Source: Arcticibacter eurypsychrophilus (GTDB lineage Bacteria; Bacteroidota; Bacteroidia; Sphingobacteriales; Sphingobacteriaceae). Taken from it: a stretch of DNA of 64,000 nucleotides. The position numbers and the translations under genes were made by a program. The notes beneath the pieces were generated by a model. That model made no database searches. It was not told the origin of the DNA and worked only from the letters and a program-made list of their open reading frames with translations. Below are positions 34,326 through 43,088 of the stretch, one piece after another. Within the stretch, counting starts at the first letter, position 1, and each line of letters opens with the position of its first letter. Location: positions 1-64,000 of the forward strand of contig NZ_MDFN01000026.1 of assembly GCF_001730525.1 (NCBI RefSeq), read 5' to 3'.

Positions 34326-35142
34326 CCATAACGACCATCTCAGTTAAGGTTGGCGTCTTACTTCCTCCCTTTTTCTCTAAAGTTACCGCAAAGGCTTGAG
34401 CTTTGCCGATAGACTTCATTTGAGTTAAACCTGGTTGTCCGCTTGTATAATCGAATACCCCAAGATCTATCGGTTTGCCATCAACAAGGGCCCATAACTG
34501 GTACTGGTGATTAGCATCAGTAGCCGGTAAATTCAAGGATGAAACATCAATCAGCACTTCTTGTTTGCCATTGTTAAAGGCAACCTTCATACTTGCTTCA
34601 GGAGCTTTCGGCGTTCCCTTTAAAGTAACCAGCTTATATTCTTCCGGATTTTGATATACCTGCAGGAACTTTTTGTTATCCTGTAATTCCTTACCGATGT
34701 AATTAACCTGAGAAGCGTATTTTTGATTTGAACTCTGAAGTGCTATAATTTCATTTTTAGACTCTTTTAGCTCTTTATTTAAATTGACTATAGTAAAGAG
34801 TGAGATTAATAATAAGGTGACAGAGGCAGCGAAGGCAAATTTATAAAACCTAATACTTTTATCTCTGGAGGGCAATTTAACAATTGCAGTTTCCTGTGGC
34901 GGTTCTGCTTGCACTTCAAAATTCATTGAAGACAGAAATTCATCGCGCGAAGCTATCGGAGGTTCAACCGAATAGACGTTTGAGTATTGTAATAAACAGT
35001 TTTCGATTTGACTTAATTCCGTATTTAACTCTGGAAATTTAAGGCACATATCTTCTACCTCACGTCTTTCGGCATCAGTCAGGTTTCTCAGAACATAAAG
35101 CTCTAAGACCCCGCTTTCGATATATGCTTTAATATCTTCCAC
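34315..35142 (-). CDS. Anti-sigma factor, RskA-like
   Basis: 275 residues with an N-terminal sigma-binding helix bundle (MEDIKAYIESGVLELYVLRNLTDAERREVED), one membrane helix (about 95-115, FAFAASVTLLLISLFTIV), and a periplasmic RskA-type C-terminal domain (about 160-275) with QYQLWALVDGKPIDLGVFDYTS and FAVTLEKKGGSKTPT. Such proteins hold a SigK-type sigma factor at the membrane and release it after a signal, often by proteolysis. Its start is three bases from the sigma stop, in one operon. Confidence 0.85.
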   Translation of the reverse strand: MEDIKAYIESGVLELYVLRNLTDAERREVEDMCLKFPELNTELSQIENCLLQYSNVYSVEPPIASRDEFLSSMNFEVQAEPPQETAIVKLPSRDKSIRFYKFAFAASVTLLLISLFTIVNLNKELKESKNEIIALQSSNQKYASQVNYIGKELQDNKKFLQVYQNPEEYKLVTLKGTPKAPEASMKVAFNNGKQEVLIDVSSLNLPATDANHQYQLWALVDGKPIDLGVFDYTSGQPGLTQMKSIGKAQAFAVTLEKKGGSKTPTLTEMVVMGGV

Positions 35143-35145
35143 TCT

Positions 35146-35694
35146 TTAATTAAAAAAACTTTTTAATGTATTTATTGCACACCGTAATCTCGTTTTCACT
35201 GTTCCCAAGGGTAAATGTAACTCATCTGAAACTTCTACGTGCGTATAACCTTTAAAATAAATCAAATCTAATATTATTTTATCTTGAGGTTTTAATTTTT
35301 CTACCAGTTCTCTTACGCCCATACTATCCGAATTTATCTCTACGAACTGCTGTTCGTCAATAGCATATACGTTATTTTCTATCTTATCGATGTTACTATG
35401 GTTACGATAATCTTTTGAACGAAGTTTATCGATTGAACTATTACGTGCAATATTGCTGATCCAGGTGAACAATTTACCTTTAGATTCATCATAAGAAGTA
35501 AATGAATTCCAGGCTTTAACGAATGTATCCTGTAGTAAGTCTTCTGCTAATTCCTGATTTTGAACCACACGGATAATCACCCCAAAGATTGCAGCAGAAT
35601 ACATATCGTACAAAGCTTCTGCAGCCATTCTGTCCTTTCGGCGAATACCTTCAATAAGCTCATGCTCCGCTATTTTAATATTATCTTTTCTCAA
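35146..35694 (-). CDS. ECF sigma factor, SigK/SigE-like
   Basis: 182 residues. Region 2 covers about 25-92 (MYSAAIFGVIIRVVQNQELAEDLLQDTFVKAWNSFTSYDESKGKLFTWISNIARNSSIDKLR) and region 4 about 125-178 (LKPQDKIILDLIYFKGYTHVEVSDELHLPLGTVKTRLRCAINTLK). It forms an operon with the RskA-like anti-sigma factor, three bases apart. The divergent pair of exported ferritin-like genes across a 138-bp gap are the likely targets. Confidence 0.9.
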   Translation of the reverse strand: MRKDNIKIAEHELIEGIRRKDRMAAEALYDMYSAAIFGVIIRVVQNQELAEDLLQDTFVKAWNSFTSYDESKGKLFTWISNIARNSSIDKLRSKDYRNHSNIDKIENNVYAIDEQQFVEINSDSMGVRELVEKLKPQDKIILDLIYFKGYTHVEVSDELHLPLGTVKTRLRCAINTLKSFFN

Positions 35695-35832
35695 AATGGA
35701 ATGACTTCATCCACAATAACTAAATATTTAATTATTAGTTTTTAAGCTTTCATATTTTTTTTTAAAATAAATATTTTTTAAAACCGAACATAGTTAATTT
35801 CTCGTAGATGTAATAAACTAAAACATCAAATT

Positions 35833-36540
35833 ATGAAAAACCTAAAGAATGAAGAAGATCAACTACTTTCAGAAAAAGTGGATGGATTCTTAACAGCGAA
35901 TGTTCAACGGCGTTCGTTTTTAAAATATGCAGGTGCCGGTGCCGCAAGTATTGCTTTACTGGCTGCAGGTTGTAAAAAAGACATGAACAGTGATGATATG
36001 GGTGTATCTTTTGGTACAGGAGATACAGCTGTTTTAAACTATGCTTACGCCTTAGAGCAACTGGAAGCTGCTTTTTATATTCAGGTTCTCAATTTTCCGT
36101 ATGAGTCAATGAATGCTAACGAAAAATCACTTTTAACAGATATTCGTGATCACGAAATTGCTCATCGTGAATTCTTTAAATCTGCTATCGGTGCAAATGC
36201 TATTCCTGAGCTGAAGGTAAATTTTAGTACAATTAATTTCAATAGCCGGGACAGCGTTCTGGGAACAGCAAAAGCTTTTGAAGATTTAGGGGTATCTGCC
36301 TATAATGGTGCCGGACAATATATTGCTCTGGGTGATTATCTGGTACTTGCAGGCAAAATAGTATCGGTTGAAGGCAGGCATGCAGCCTTAATTCGTGATT
36401 TGATTAGTAATGGCACATTTGCTGATAATACAGTAATTGATGCTATGGGCTTGGATAAATCGCGTACTCCCCAAGAAGTGTTTGCTATTGCAGGCGCTTA
36501 TGTTGTTACTAAACTAAATTTAAATACACTTCCAGGATAA
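35833..36540 (+). CDS. Exported ferritin-like lipoprotein, Tat-type signal
   Basis: 235 residues. The N-terminus has a twin-arginine motif, VQRRSFLKYAG (Arg26-27), a hydrophobic run and a lipobox LLAAGC (Cys47), so export folded and lipid-anchored is likely. The rest is a Ferritin_2-like four-helix domain with carboxylate and His candidates in YALEQLEAAFYI, DIRDHEIAHREFF, FEDLGVSAYN and VEGRHAAL. It may bind or store a metal in the periplasm. It is the first of two ferritin-like genes, 10 bp apart, divergent from the SigK/RskA pair. Confidence 0.82.
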   Translation: MKNLKNEEDQLLSEKVDGFLTANVQRRSFLKYAGAGAASIALLAAGCKKDMNSDDMGVSFGTGDTAVLNYAYALEQLEAAFYIQVLNFPYESMNANEKSLLTDIRDHEIAHREFFKSAIGANAIPELKVNFSTINFNSRDSVLGTAKAFEDLGVSAYNGAGQYIALGDYLVLAGKIVSVEGRHAALIRDLISNGTFADNTVIDAMGLDKSRTPQEVFAIAGAYVVTKLNLNTLPG

Positions 36541-36550
36541 AACTACCATT

Positions 36551-37369
36551 ATGAACATTCAAAATATTATTGATGAAATTGAAAAGGTTGATGCAAACAT
36601 TTATGATCGTATCAGTCCGAGAAGAAAAGCAATGAAAAACTTCTTCAATATTGGCTCTAAGGTTGCTTTGTCGGCAGTACCGCTGGCATTGGGTTCTATG
36701 TTTAATAAGGCATACGGACAGACTACTGGTACTATAGTTGATGTACTTCAGTTTGCCTTAACACTGGAATATCTGGAGTCTGATTTTTACGACACTGGGT
36801 TAAAAAGTGCAGGATTAATTCCTTCTGGTGCACCAATGGGCGCCATTACTACAATCTGTCAGCATGAAAAAGCGCATGTGAAGTTCTTGCAGGATACGAT
36901 CACTTCTTTAGGCACAACACCAGTTACTAAACCTTCTTTTGATTTTACGGCTAAGGGAACATTTCCGACTGTTTTTAGTAATTATGATACCTTTTTAGCG
37001 GTAGCTCAGGCTTTTGAAGACACTGGTGTACGGGCTTATAAAGGCCAGGCTGGAAATTTGAAAGGTAATGCTGGTGTGTTAACAGCTGCTTTGAATATTC
37101 ATTCTGTGGAAGCCAGACATGCTTCTCATATCAGGCAGATGCGCAAAGCTCAAGGAGCTGATGTTAAACCATGGATTACGCTTAACAATTCAGGTATAGG
37201 CGCGGTTGTCAATAACGTGTATGCCGGTGAAGAAACTACTATGCAGGCTATGCTAGAAATAACAAATATTAACGGTCAGGCTATTTCTGCAAATGCCGCT
37301 TCAGAAGCGTTTGATGAGCCACTAACCAAAGATCAGGTACTTCAAATTGTTACTCCTTTTTTAGCGTAA
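36551..37369 (+). CDS. Exported ferritin-like protein, second of a pair
   Basis: 272 residues. An RR motif at 24-25 (SPRRKAMKNFF) and a hydrophobic run to residue 57 (AYGQ) suggest Tat export but without a lipobox, unlike the upstream gene. The Ferritin_2-like domain has ALTLEYLESDFYD, TICQHEKAHVKFL, AQAFEDTGVRAY and HSVEARHASHIRQM, the same order of ligands as its neighbour. The two genes probably form a heteromeric or layered metal-binding pair. A terminator hairpin lies 21 bp behind the stop. Confidence 0.82.
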   Translation: MNIQNIIDEIEKVDANIYDRISPRRKAMKNFFNIGSKVALSAVPLALGSMFNKAYGQTTGTIVDVLQFALTLEYLESDFYDTGLKSAGLIPSGAPMGAITTICQHEKAHVKFLQDTITSLGTTPVTKPSFDFTAKGTFPTVFSNYDTFLAVAQAFEDTGVRAYKGQAGNLKGNAGVLTAALNIHSVEARHASHIRQMRKAQGADVKPWITLNNSGIGAVVNNVYAGEETTMQAMLEITNINGQAISANAASEAFDEPLTKDQVLQIVTPFLA

Positions 37370-37390
37370 TTTTTTAGTTTTGAGGTTAAG

Positions 37391-37415
37391 TTGCCGCTCT
37401 TCGTTAGAGCGGCAA
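37391..37415 (+). terminator. Terminator of the ferritin-like operon
   Basis: TTGCCGCTCT and its complement AGAGCGGCAA enclose a TCGTT loop, giving a perfect 10-bp stem, followed by a T-rich tail TTATTATATT. It lies 21 bp behind the second ferritin-like gene. Confidence 0.85.
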
Positions 37416-37547
37416 TTATTATATTCAGATTACAAAAACAATTGAAGCGTTTAAATGTCTGAGTTTTATAATAAGTTATTGAATTTATAAATTTTATAAT
37501 AAATCTGCATTTGCCTCAATATCTACCAATACATAGTTTCAATTAGT

Positions 37548-38402
37548 ATGTTTAAACCTATCAAAAAATACTTGAGCAATCTTGGAGAAGTACCTAAAAG
37601 AATTCAACATCGCCACCATATATTTTGGAGTGACACTAATGCTGAGCGGATTAGGAACACGCCTATGCGCGCTCAGGACTCCATGGAAAAATGGAAAGAT
37701 GTACCATACTGGCAGCGGAAATTAAGTAATAAGTATAATGCAAGAGAGTTCGCCATAAAACATGGCTGCAAAGTAGCTGACTTATATTGGAAAGGTTCGG
37801 ATGTGCAACAGATTAATTTTGAAACCTTGCCCCCATACTATGTGATACGTCCTACTGTTGGTCACTCTTCAAATCTTGTTTTTGTGATGGAGTATGGATT
37901 GAATCTCTTTAACGAAAAAAGGTATACAGCAGAAGAGATCAGAAGTATTCTAAGTGCTGAAGTAGCTAAAAATCCTGATTTAGAATTTCTTATTGAAGAG
38001 TTTCTGGAAAACGAAGATGGAGAGCACGCTATTTTGGATGACTATAAGCTTCTTTGTTTCAATGGTAAAATAGCTAGTTGCCATGCGATTAAGAGGTTTA
38101 GTCCCAGTAAAGGACAAGGTAATTTCTATGATGAGCACTGGAACAAAATGGAAGCCCTGCATCTTAAATACCCAGTGGTAGATGGACAAAAACCACCAAA
38201 ATGTTGGGATGAAATTATTTCTCAGGCTAAGATATTAAGCAAAGCATATGGTATTTTTGTACGTTTAGACTTCTATGCTTCTTCTAAGGGAGCGGTATTT
38301 GGCGAGTTTACACCTACTCCGGGAATGGGAAGACACTTTAGTAGCTACGGAAAAAAGCTAATGATTAGTTATTGGGATACGTATTGTAAGGGATTAGTTT
38401 AA
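37548..38402 (+). CDS. TupA-like ATP-grasp protein
   Basis: 284 residues. The pattern NAREFAIKHGCKVADLYWKG, YYVIRPTVGHSSNLVFVM, FLIEEFL, YKLLCFNGKIASCHAIKRF and the final VRLDFYASSKGAVFGEFTPTPG matches the TupA-like ATP-grasp family found with cell-surface polysaccharide genes. ATP-grasp enzymes join a carboxylate to an amine or hydroxyl through an acyl phosphate. No sugar genes are near, so its substrate is unknown. It stands alone with its own leader. Confidence 0.75.
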   Translation: MFKPIKKYLSNLGEVPKRIQHRHHIFWSDTNAERIRNTPMRAQDSMEKWKDVPYWQRKLSNKYNAREFAIKHGCKVADLYWKGSDVQQINFETLPPYYVIRPTVGHSSNLVFVMEYGLNLFNEKRYTAEEIRSILSAEVAKNPDLEFLIEEFLENEDGEHAILDDYKLLCFNGKIASCHAIKRFSPSKGQGNFYDEHWNKMEALHLKYPVVDGQKPPKCWDEIISQAKILSKAYGIFVRLDFYASSKGAVFGEFTPTPGMGRHFSSYGKKLMISYWDTYCKGLV

Positions 38403-38449
38403 AATTCAATAAAACAAAAATGCTATATTTATTTGTAAAGTAGACCCGT

Positions 38450-38587
38450 GTGGAAGCGGCTAATAAGCTTTTAGTGCAAACGGATCTGCACACGATGGAA
38501 GTGATTGTTAGTTCTGAATATAATGATTCAAAGGCCTTTAAGAAAAAACATGGTTATGCCTCCTTCAGAATACAGAGAAAAGTTTAA
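38450..38587 (+). pseudogene. Possible remnant of a GNAT acetyltransferase 3' end
   Basis: A 46-codon open piece lacking a start reads EAANKLLVQTDLHTMEVIVSS and then YNDSKAFKKKHGYASFRIQRK. The last part, a short helix followed by KKHGY, is like the end of N-acetyltransferases. A decayed gene or a shadow of chance coding is possible; I give it low weight. Confidence 0.3.
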
Positions 38588-38675
38588 TGCGAATCAATAA
38601 AGAGACGAACCTTTTAAGTTAAAATGACAAAACTTTTCGTCAATTTGCATCTTAATATATTAAAAGTTTTATTTT

Positions 38676-39707
38676 ATGGAATGGACACCTTCTCCAGATC
38701 GCTATGACAAAATGATTTACAATCATTGCGGAAAAAGCGGTTTAAAATTACCTGCCCTCTCTTTGGGTTTATGGCATAACTTCGGCGAAGACGCTGATCA
38801 TAGAAACAAAAAAGCGATATGCAGACAGGCTTTTGATCTTGGGATTACTCATTTTGATCTTGCTAATAATTACGGGCCACCTCCAGGAAGTGCAGAAACA
38901 GCATTTGGGCGTATTTTAAAGGAAGATTTTTCTAATCTTCGTGATGAACTGGTTATTTCTTCGAAAGCAGGCTATGGTATGTGGCCTGGTCCTTATGGGG
39001 AATGGGGAAGTCGCAAATATCTTATTTCCAGTTGCGATCAGAGCCTTAAAAGGATGGGTCTGGATTATGTAGATATATTCTACTCGCATCGTTTCGATCC
39101 CAATACCCCACTTGAAGAAACTATGACGGCTCTTGATCATATCGTACGGTCGGGACGTGCCTTATATGTTGGCATCTCTTCATATAATTCTCAACGTACG
39201 CTTGAGGCCATTTCTATTTTAAAGGACTTGAAAACACCTTTCATCATTCATCAGCCAAGTTACTCTATGCTGAACCGTTGGATTGAAGAGGATGGTTTGG
39301 TGGATACTCTGGAAGACGCAGGAATCGGATCGATAGTTTTTTCTCCTTTAGCTCAGGGAATGCTGACAGATAAGTATTTAAAGGAAGTACCTGAAGGTAG
39401 CAGAGTGACTCAAAATTCATCTCTGAAGCCCGAGTTTCTAAATGAGAAAAACTTGAATAATATCAGGTCACTGAATGCAATTGCTGCACAACGGGGTCAG
39501 ACTTTAGCGCAAATGGCTATTGCCTGGGTACTAAGAAATGGGCGCATTACTTCGGCGCTGATTGGTGCAAGTCGTCCGGAGCAAGTAGTAGATTGTGTAA
39601 AAGCTATTGACAATATGAGCTTTACTCCTGATGAACTAGCACAAATTGATCAGTATGCAGTAGATGCGTCTATAAATTTATGGGCAAAATCTGCTGAACT
39701 GGCTTAA
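38676..39707 (+). CDS. Aldo/keto reductase, YghZ-like (AKR14)
   Basis: 343 residues. The catalytic tetrad is present: Asp61 and Tyr66 (THFDLANNYG), Lys97 (ISSKAGYG) and His138 (FYSHRFDP). The start YNHCGKSGLKLPALSLGLWHNFG and the WPGPYGEWGSRKYL insert, with LAQGMLTDKYL, are typical of the YghZ group, known in E. coli to reduce L-glyceraldehyde 3-phosphate and methylglyoxal with NADPH. It has no operon partner; an AT-rich leader with TTGCATCTTAATATATT precedes it. Confidence 0.88.
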   Translation: MEWTPSPDRYDKMIYNHCGKSGLKLPALSLGLWHNFGEDADHRNKKAICRQAFDLGITHFDLANNYGPPPGSAETAFGRILKEDFSNLRDELVISSKAGYGMWPGPYGEWGSRKYLISSCDQSLKRMGLDYVDIFYSHRFDPNTPLEETMTALDHIVRSGRALYVGISSYNSQRTLEAISILKDLKTPFIIHQPSYSMLNRWIEEDGLVDTLEDAGIGSIVFSPLAQGMLTDKYLKEVPEGSRVTQNSSLKPEFLNEKNLNNIRSLNAIAAQRGQTLAQMAIAWVLRNGRITSALIGASRPEQVVDCVKAIDNMSFTPDELAQIDQYAVDASINLWAKSAELA

Positions 39708-40134
39708 TTTATAAAGCTCCGTGTTAGGTTATTTTCCTGACAGGGCGCTTTAAATACATTTATTTTTGCTTTTTCAATATCTCTTTTTGTTGCAAGTTAT
39801 TATAAAACAGTTCGATATCCTATTACAAGGTTAAACTTGAATTGCATACTGATCTTAATTTCAAATCCGTTATTTTCCTCATATATTATTATCGGAGTAA
39901 ACTAAACTTGCTTATTACTGTTGAATGCCACAACTATGTTTTCCCAATACCCAATTAAAAGATTAAAATCAAATTGCTTCTTCGCGCTTATTAAATAGTA
40001 TATATCCCATTTACCTTGTAACCTAATGCTGTTTTCTTTCGTCTTGTATGTAACACACGTAACAAATTAGTTAAAAGGAAACTGGGAATAAACCTTTATA
40101 CTCAATTCCTCTCTAATCATTTAAACACACACAG
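39708..40134. other. 427-bp gap without a supported gene
   Basis: AT-rich sequence with no open frame of note. No hairpin of clear terminator form and no repeat stands out. The stretch AAAGGAAACTGGG about 55 bp before the DUF6600 start could be part of a ribosome-binding or leader region. Confidence 0.45.
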
Positions 40135-41478
40135 ATGAAAGATTTAAAACGCTTATTAATGCTAGGATTACTAATTACAGTAATCGGCAGCACGAAAGGT
40201 ACAGCAGGCATGGTGTCACAGCCCGGTGCCCGTGTATCTTTCCAAACTTTTTATGACGAACTCTATCCTTATGGAGAATGGGTTAATTACGAAGACTACG
40301 GCCAGGTTTGGGTACCGGATGTAGAGGAAGATTTTCAACCTTACGGAACAAGAGGCCAATGGGTTGTCACTGAGTATGGAAATACATGGGTATCTGATTA
40401 TGACTGGGGTTGGGCTCCCTTTCATTATGGACGCTGGATATTTGACGATTATTATGGCTGGTTATGGATTCCAGGATCTGAATGGGGACCGGCATGGGTA
40501 AACTGGCGCTCTGGTGGAGGATACTATGGATGGGCTCCCTTGAGTCCTGGTCTTTTGATCGACATCAATATCAATATTCCATTATCTCGCTGGATCTTTG
40601 TGCCACAACTTTATATTACCAATCGTTCGGTTTACAATTATTGTTTACCAAGACATAGATATTCAGGTATCTATGGAAGAACAACCGTAATTAATAATAT
40701 ATACGTCAACAATAACCATCGTTATTTTTCAGGTCCCGACCGTAGAGAAATGGAACGGGTTACAAGGCGTAGAGTAGATGTACATCAGGTATATGGCTCT
40801 AACAGACCGGGAAGAGCAGTTGCCGACAGAGGTTCATTACGCATTTATCGTCCGGAAGTGACCGGTAGAAACAATTCGAACCGATACGAAGATAACCGGA
40901 ATGGTCGTCCAACTAATGATAGAGACAATCGGGATGGCAGGAATACCCGTCCTGGCACTATTACCGGTAGGACCCCCAGTACAGTCAACAGGAATGGCAA
41001 CAACACGGATGCCACTCCAAGAGGTCAAAATGGAAATTCCACTAATCGCTGGGAAAACCGACCATTGAGAACTGACAGAACCGATGCTCCAAATAATACA
41101 TCCGATAGGGTTACACGCAGTCCTCAGACAAGCAGACCAGCTGAAACGAATACCTCTAATAAAAATTCTAATGGAGTCACACGAGCCCCTCAGACGAGCA
41201 GACCAGCTGAAACGAATACTCCAAGGGAAATTCCAGATAGAGTTACACGGACACCACAACGTACACCTTCTGCAGAAACTCCTCCGCAAAGGCAGGTAGA
41301 GCAACAAAGAAGGACTCAAACTCAAGAAGGTCAACCACAGGAAAGACCTGGTCAGGCAACGCCTCAGGTAAACCGACCTGCTGAGAGAGTTCAAAGTCCC
41401 GAAAGATCTAATGACAGCCGAGGCTCTTCTTCCAATAGCAGACCTACCAGAAGTGGAAGCAGGTCCACAAGGGATTAG
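40135..41478 (+). CDS. DUF6600 exported protein with Arg/Asn/Thr-rich tail
   Basis: 447 residues. A signal peptide (1-24) leads to a Trp/Tyr-rich domain (about 30-150) with repeating GEWVNYEDYGQVWVP, WVVTEYGNTWVSDYDWGWAPFHYGRW and GWLWIPGSEWGPAWVNW, the pattern of DUF6600. Residues 200-447 are a low-complexity tail of Arg, Asn, Thr, Pro and Gln, with RVTRSPQTSRPAETNT and close copies at about 325, 345 and 365. The tail is positively charged and probably disordered; a surface-exposed linker or a nucleic-acid or polysaccharide binding strip is conceivable. Function unknown. A terminator lies 64 bp behind. Confidence 0.75.
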   Translation: MKDLKRLLMLGLLITVIGSTKGTAGMVSQPGARVSFQTFYDELYPYGEWVNYEDYGQVWVPDVEEDFQPYGTRGQWVVTEYGNTWVSDYDWGWAPFHYGRWIFDDYYGWLWIPGSEWGPAWVNWRSGGGYYGWAPLSPGLLIDININIPLSRWIFVPQLYITNRSVYNYCLPRHRYSGIYGRTTVINNIYVNNNHRYFSGPDRREMERVTRRRVDVHQVYGSNRPGRAVADRGSLRIYRPEVTGRNNSNRYEDNRNGRPTNDRDNRDGRNTRPGTITGRTPSTVNRNGNNTDATPRGQNGNSTNRWENRPLRTDRTDAPNNTSDRVTRSPQTSRPAETNTSNKNSNGVTRAPQTSRPAETNTPREIPDRVTRTPQRTPSAETPPQRQVEQQRRTQTQEGQPQERPGQATPQVNRPAERVQSPERSNDSRGSSSNSRPTRSGSRSTRD

Positions 41479-41541
41479 TGGTTTAATTGAAACAAGATAT
41501 TGGCTGCTATGAGCTTGCAGAAAGCTAGTAATCAATATTTT

Positions 41542-41593
41542 ATATCCTCAACATGCCCATGATCATATGCTGGTATTTTGAGGATATTTTTTT
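41542..41593 (+). terminator. Terminator of the DUF6600 gene
   Basis: ATATCCTCAA (41542-41551) pairs with TTGAGGATAT (41578-41587) across a loop of 26 nt with a small internal stem, followed by a run of seven T. It lies 64 bp behind the DUF6600 stop. Confidence 0.75.
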
Positions 41594-41830
41594 AAAAAAT
41601 TGATTTCTATTTGAAAATTAGTAATTTGTTTAACTAATTTAATCTGTAGACCGATGATTTATAGGCATGATACATTTATTTAATGATTTTTATACATGCT
41701 CTTAAAAACAGCTTCTTTTTCCTCTTTCATAAAAGTTTAGCAAAATAAAGCCAAAGCAAAGCTTCTCTCAAAAGCATTGAGTATAATGTATCTTTGTTGA
41801 TATTGTCTAGCTTCAAAAGCGTGATATCCC

Positions 41831-41928
41831 ATTTAAAGCCACGAAACATTCAATTAAAACTATCTGATAAAAGAAGGTAAGACGTAAATGCCTCATCATT
41901 TAAAACCACAAAACATTCAATTAAAACT
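41831..41928. repeat. 31-bp direct repeat, two copies 67 bp apart
   Basis: ATTTAAAGCCACGAAACATT followed by CAATTAAAACT at 41831-41861 recurs at 41898-41928 with two base changes (GCC to ACC, CGA to CAA). The unit encodes nothing. A short duplication, or a pair of protein-binding sites before the gene at 42002, would fit. Confidence 0.7.
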
Positions 41929-42001
41929 TTTATTTAGAATAATTACAAAAAAGCGCTATTATTATTTGGATCAATTATAAACTAATAGTAAGTTTGTGTT
42001 A

Positions 42002-42367
42002 ATGTATACAGGAATGCAAGCCAAAATTAATACTCATCTTATTGAGATTTTCAAAACTGAATTTGGATCTATCTATCAATGTGATCAAACCAATCATTTC
42101 ATATTGGAATATGCTGGGCGGTTTACTGCATTCAAACCTACTAATTTCATTGATTTCACTAAACGCGTGTTTGCAATAAATCTTCATGATATGGCATCAA
42201 ACACTGCGCGACATGCTGATATCGCTATTTTAATGCCTTTGTACACGGAAACCTGTTTCCTATTAACGATGAGTGATACAATCCGCTTACAGCGCATTCT
42301 GGGAGGAGCAAAAACTATCCTTCATCTTAATACTCTTCTTAAAACCAGTCAGCTGCAATTTGCTTGA
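42002..42367 (+). CDS. Conserved-type small protein, DUF6686-like
   Basis: From the ATG at 42002 (MYTGMQAKINTHLIE) it has 121 residues; a GTG two codons earlier is also open. The pattern SIYQCDQTNHFILEYAGRFTAFKPTNFIDFTKRVF and IAILMPLYTETCFLLTMSD resembles the DUF6686 family of Sphingobacteriales, whose role is unknown; I am not sure. It lies between a duplicated repeat region and ferritin. No signal peptide or membrane segment is visible. Confidence 0.5.
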   Translation: MYTGMQAKINTHLIEIFKTEFGSIYQCDQTNHFILEYAGRFTAFKPTNFIDFTKRVFAINLHDMASNTARHADIAILMPLYTETCFLLTMSDTIRLQRILGGAKTILHLNTLLKTSQLQFA

Positions 42368-42459
42368 CAGGGATTTGGACTTACCCCAAATAACAAATAC
42401 CAACCCACTTTTAAAACATTTTCTTTTTATTTTGTATATTAGATAAAAAGTATACGACT

Positions 42460-42993
42460 ATGAAAGACCTTCTTAGATTAAGAACTTCTCTTACAGAAGA
42501 AATAGAAACCTTACTTAACGAGCAAATCAAAGTGGAAGCATATTCCTCTTCTTTATATCTTGCCATGTCTTCATGGTGCGACCGGAATGGTTATGATAAC
42601 AGCGCAGGTTATCTGGAAAAACAATCAGGAGAAGAAAGAGAGCACATGCTTAAATTGTTTCGATACGTAAATGATCTTGGAGGAAGTGCAGTTTCTCCCG
42701 AAGTTATAAATATCCCTCAGGAATTTGATTCCTTTAAAGGAGTATTTGAAATGGCACTTCAACAGGAGATTCAGGTAACTTCAAATTTTAACCGAATTGC
42801 GGACAGATGTCAGAAGGCGAATGATTATGTCACCTTCCAGTTTCTACAATGGTTCCTTAAAGAACAAGTGGAAGAGGAATATGTTGCACGTAGAATTCTT
42901 GAGTTATTCGAAGTTATTGGTGAAGAAGGAACCGGCCGATGGGAAATAGACAAACATATTCCTAAAGTTAGTTTTGGTATCTCTGGTGAATAA
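42460..42993 (+). CDS. ftnA: Bacterial non-heme ferritin
   Basis: 177 residues, the usual length. The ferroxidase centre residues are visible: Glu26 in VEAYSSSLYLAMSSW, Glu59 and His62 in EEREHMLKLF, and later Glu in QQEIQVTSN and KEQVEEEYV. It stores iron as a mineral inside a 24-mer shell. The TATTTTG box before it and the terminator behind it make a single-gene unit. It is distinct from the two exported ferritin-like proteins at 35.8 kb. Confidence 0.93.
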   Translation: MKDLLRLRTSLTEEIETLLNEQIKVEAYSSSLYLAMSSWCDRNGYDNSAGYLEKQSGEEREHMLKLFRYVNDLGGSAVSPEVINIPQEFDSFKGVFEMALQQEIQVTSNFNRIADRCQKANDYVTFQFLQWFLKEQVEEEYVARRILELFEVIGEEGTGRWEIDKHIPKVSFGISGE

Positions 42994-43020
42994 ATTTATT
43001 TAATTAGAATTATGATATTA

Positions 43021-43045
43021 AAAAGGGCTTTACGGCCCTTTTTTT
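43021..43045 (+). terminator. Terminator of the ferritin gene
   Basis: AAAAGGGC (43021-43028) pairs with GCCCTTTT (43035-43042) across a TTTACG loop, with further T behind. It lies 28 bp after the ferritin stop. Confidence 0.85.
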
Positions 43046-43088
43046 ATGCCTATTTTTATACCAAATCTTAAGATTTATTTAAAACCTG

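Noticed and set aside
40837-41535. Antisense frame of 232 codons opposite the DUF6600 tail
   Set aside because: Produced by the biased composition of the Arg/Asn/Thr-rich repeat; its product is a low-complexity Ser/Arg/Cys string without a family.
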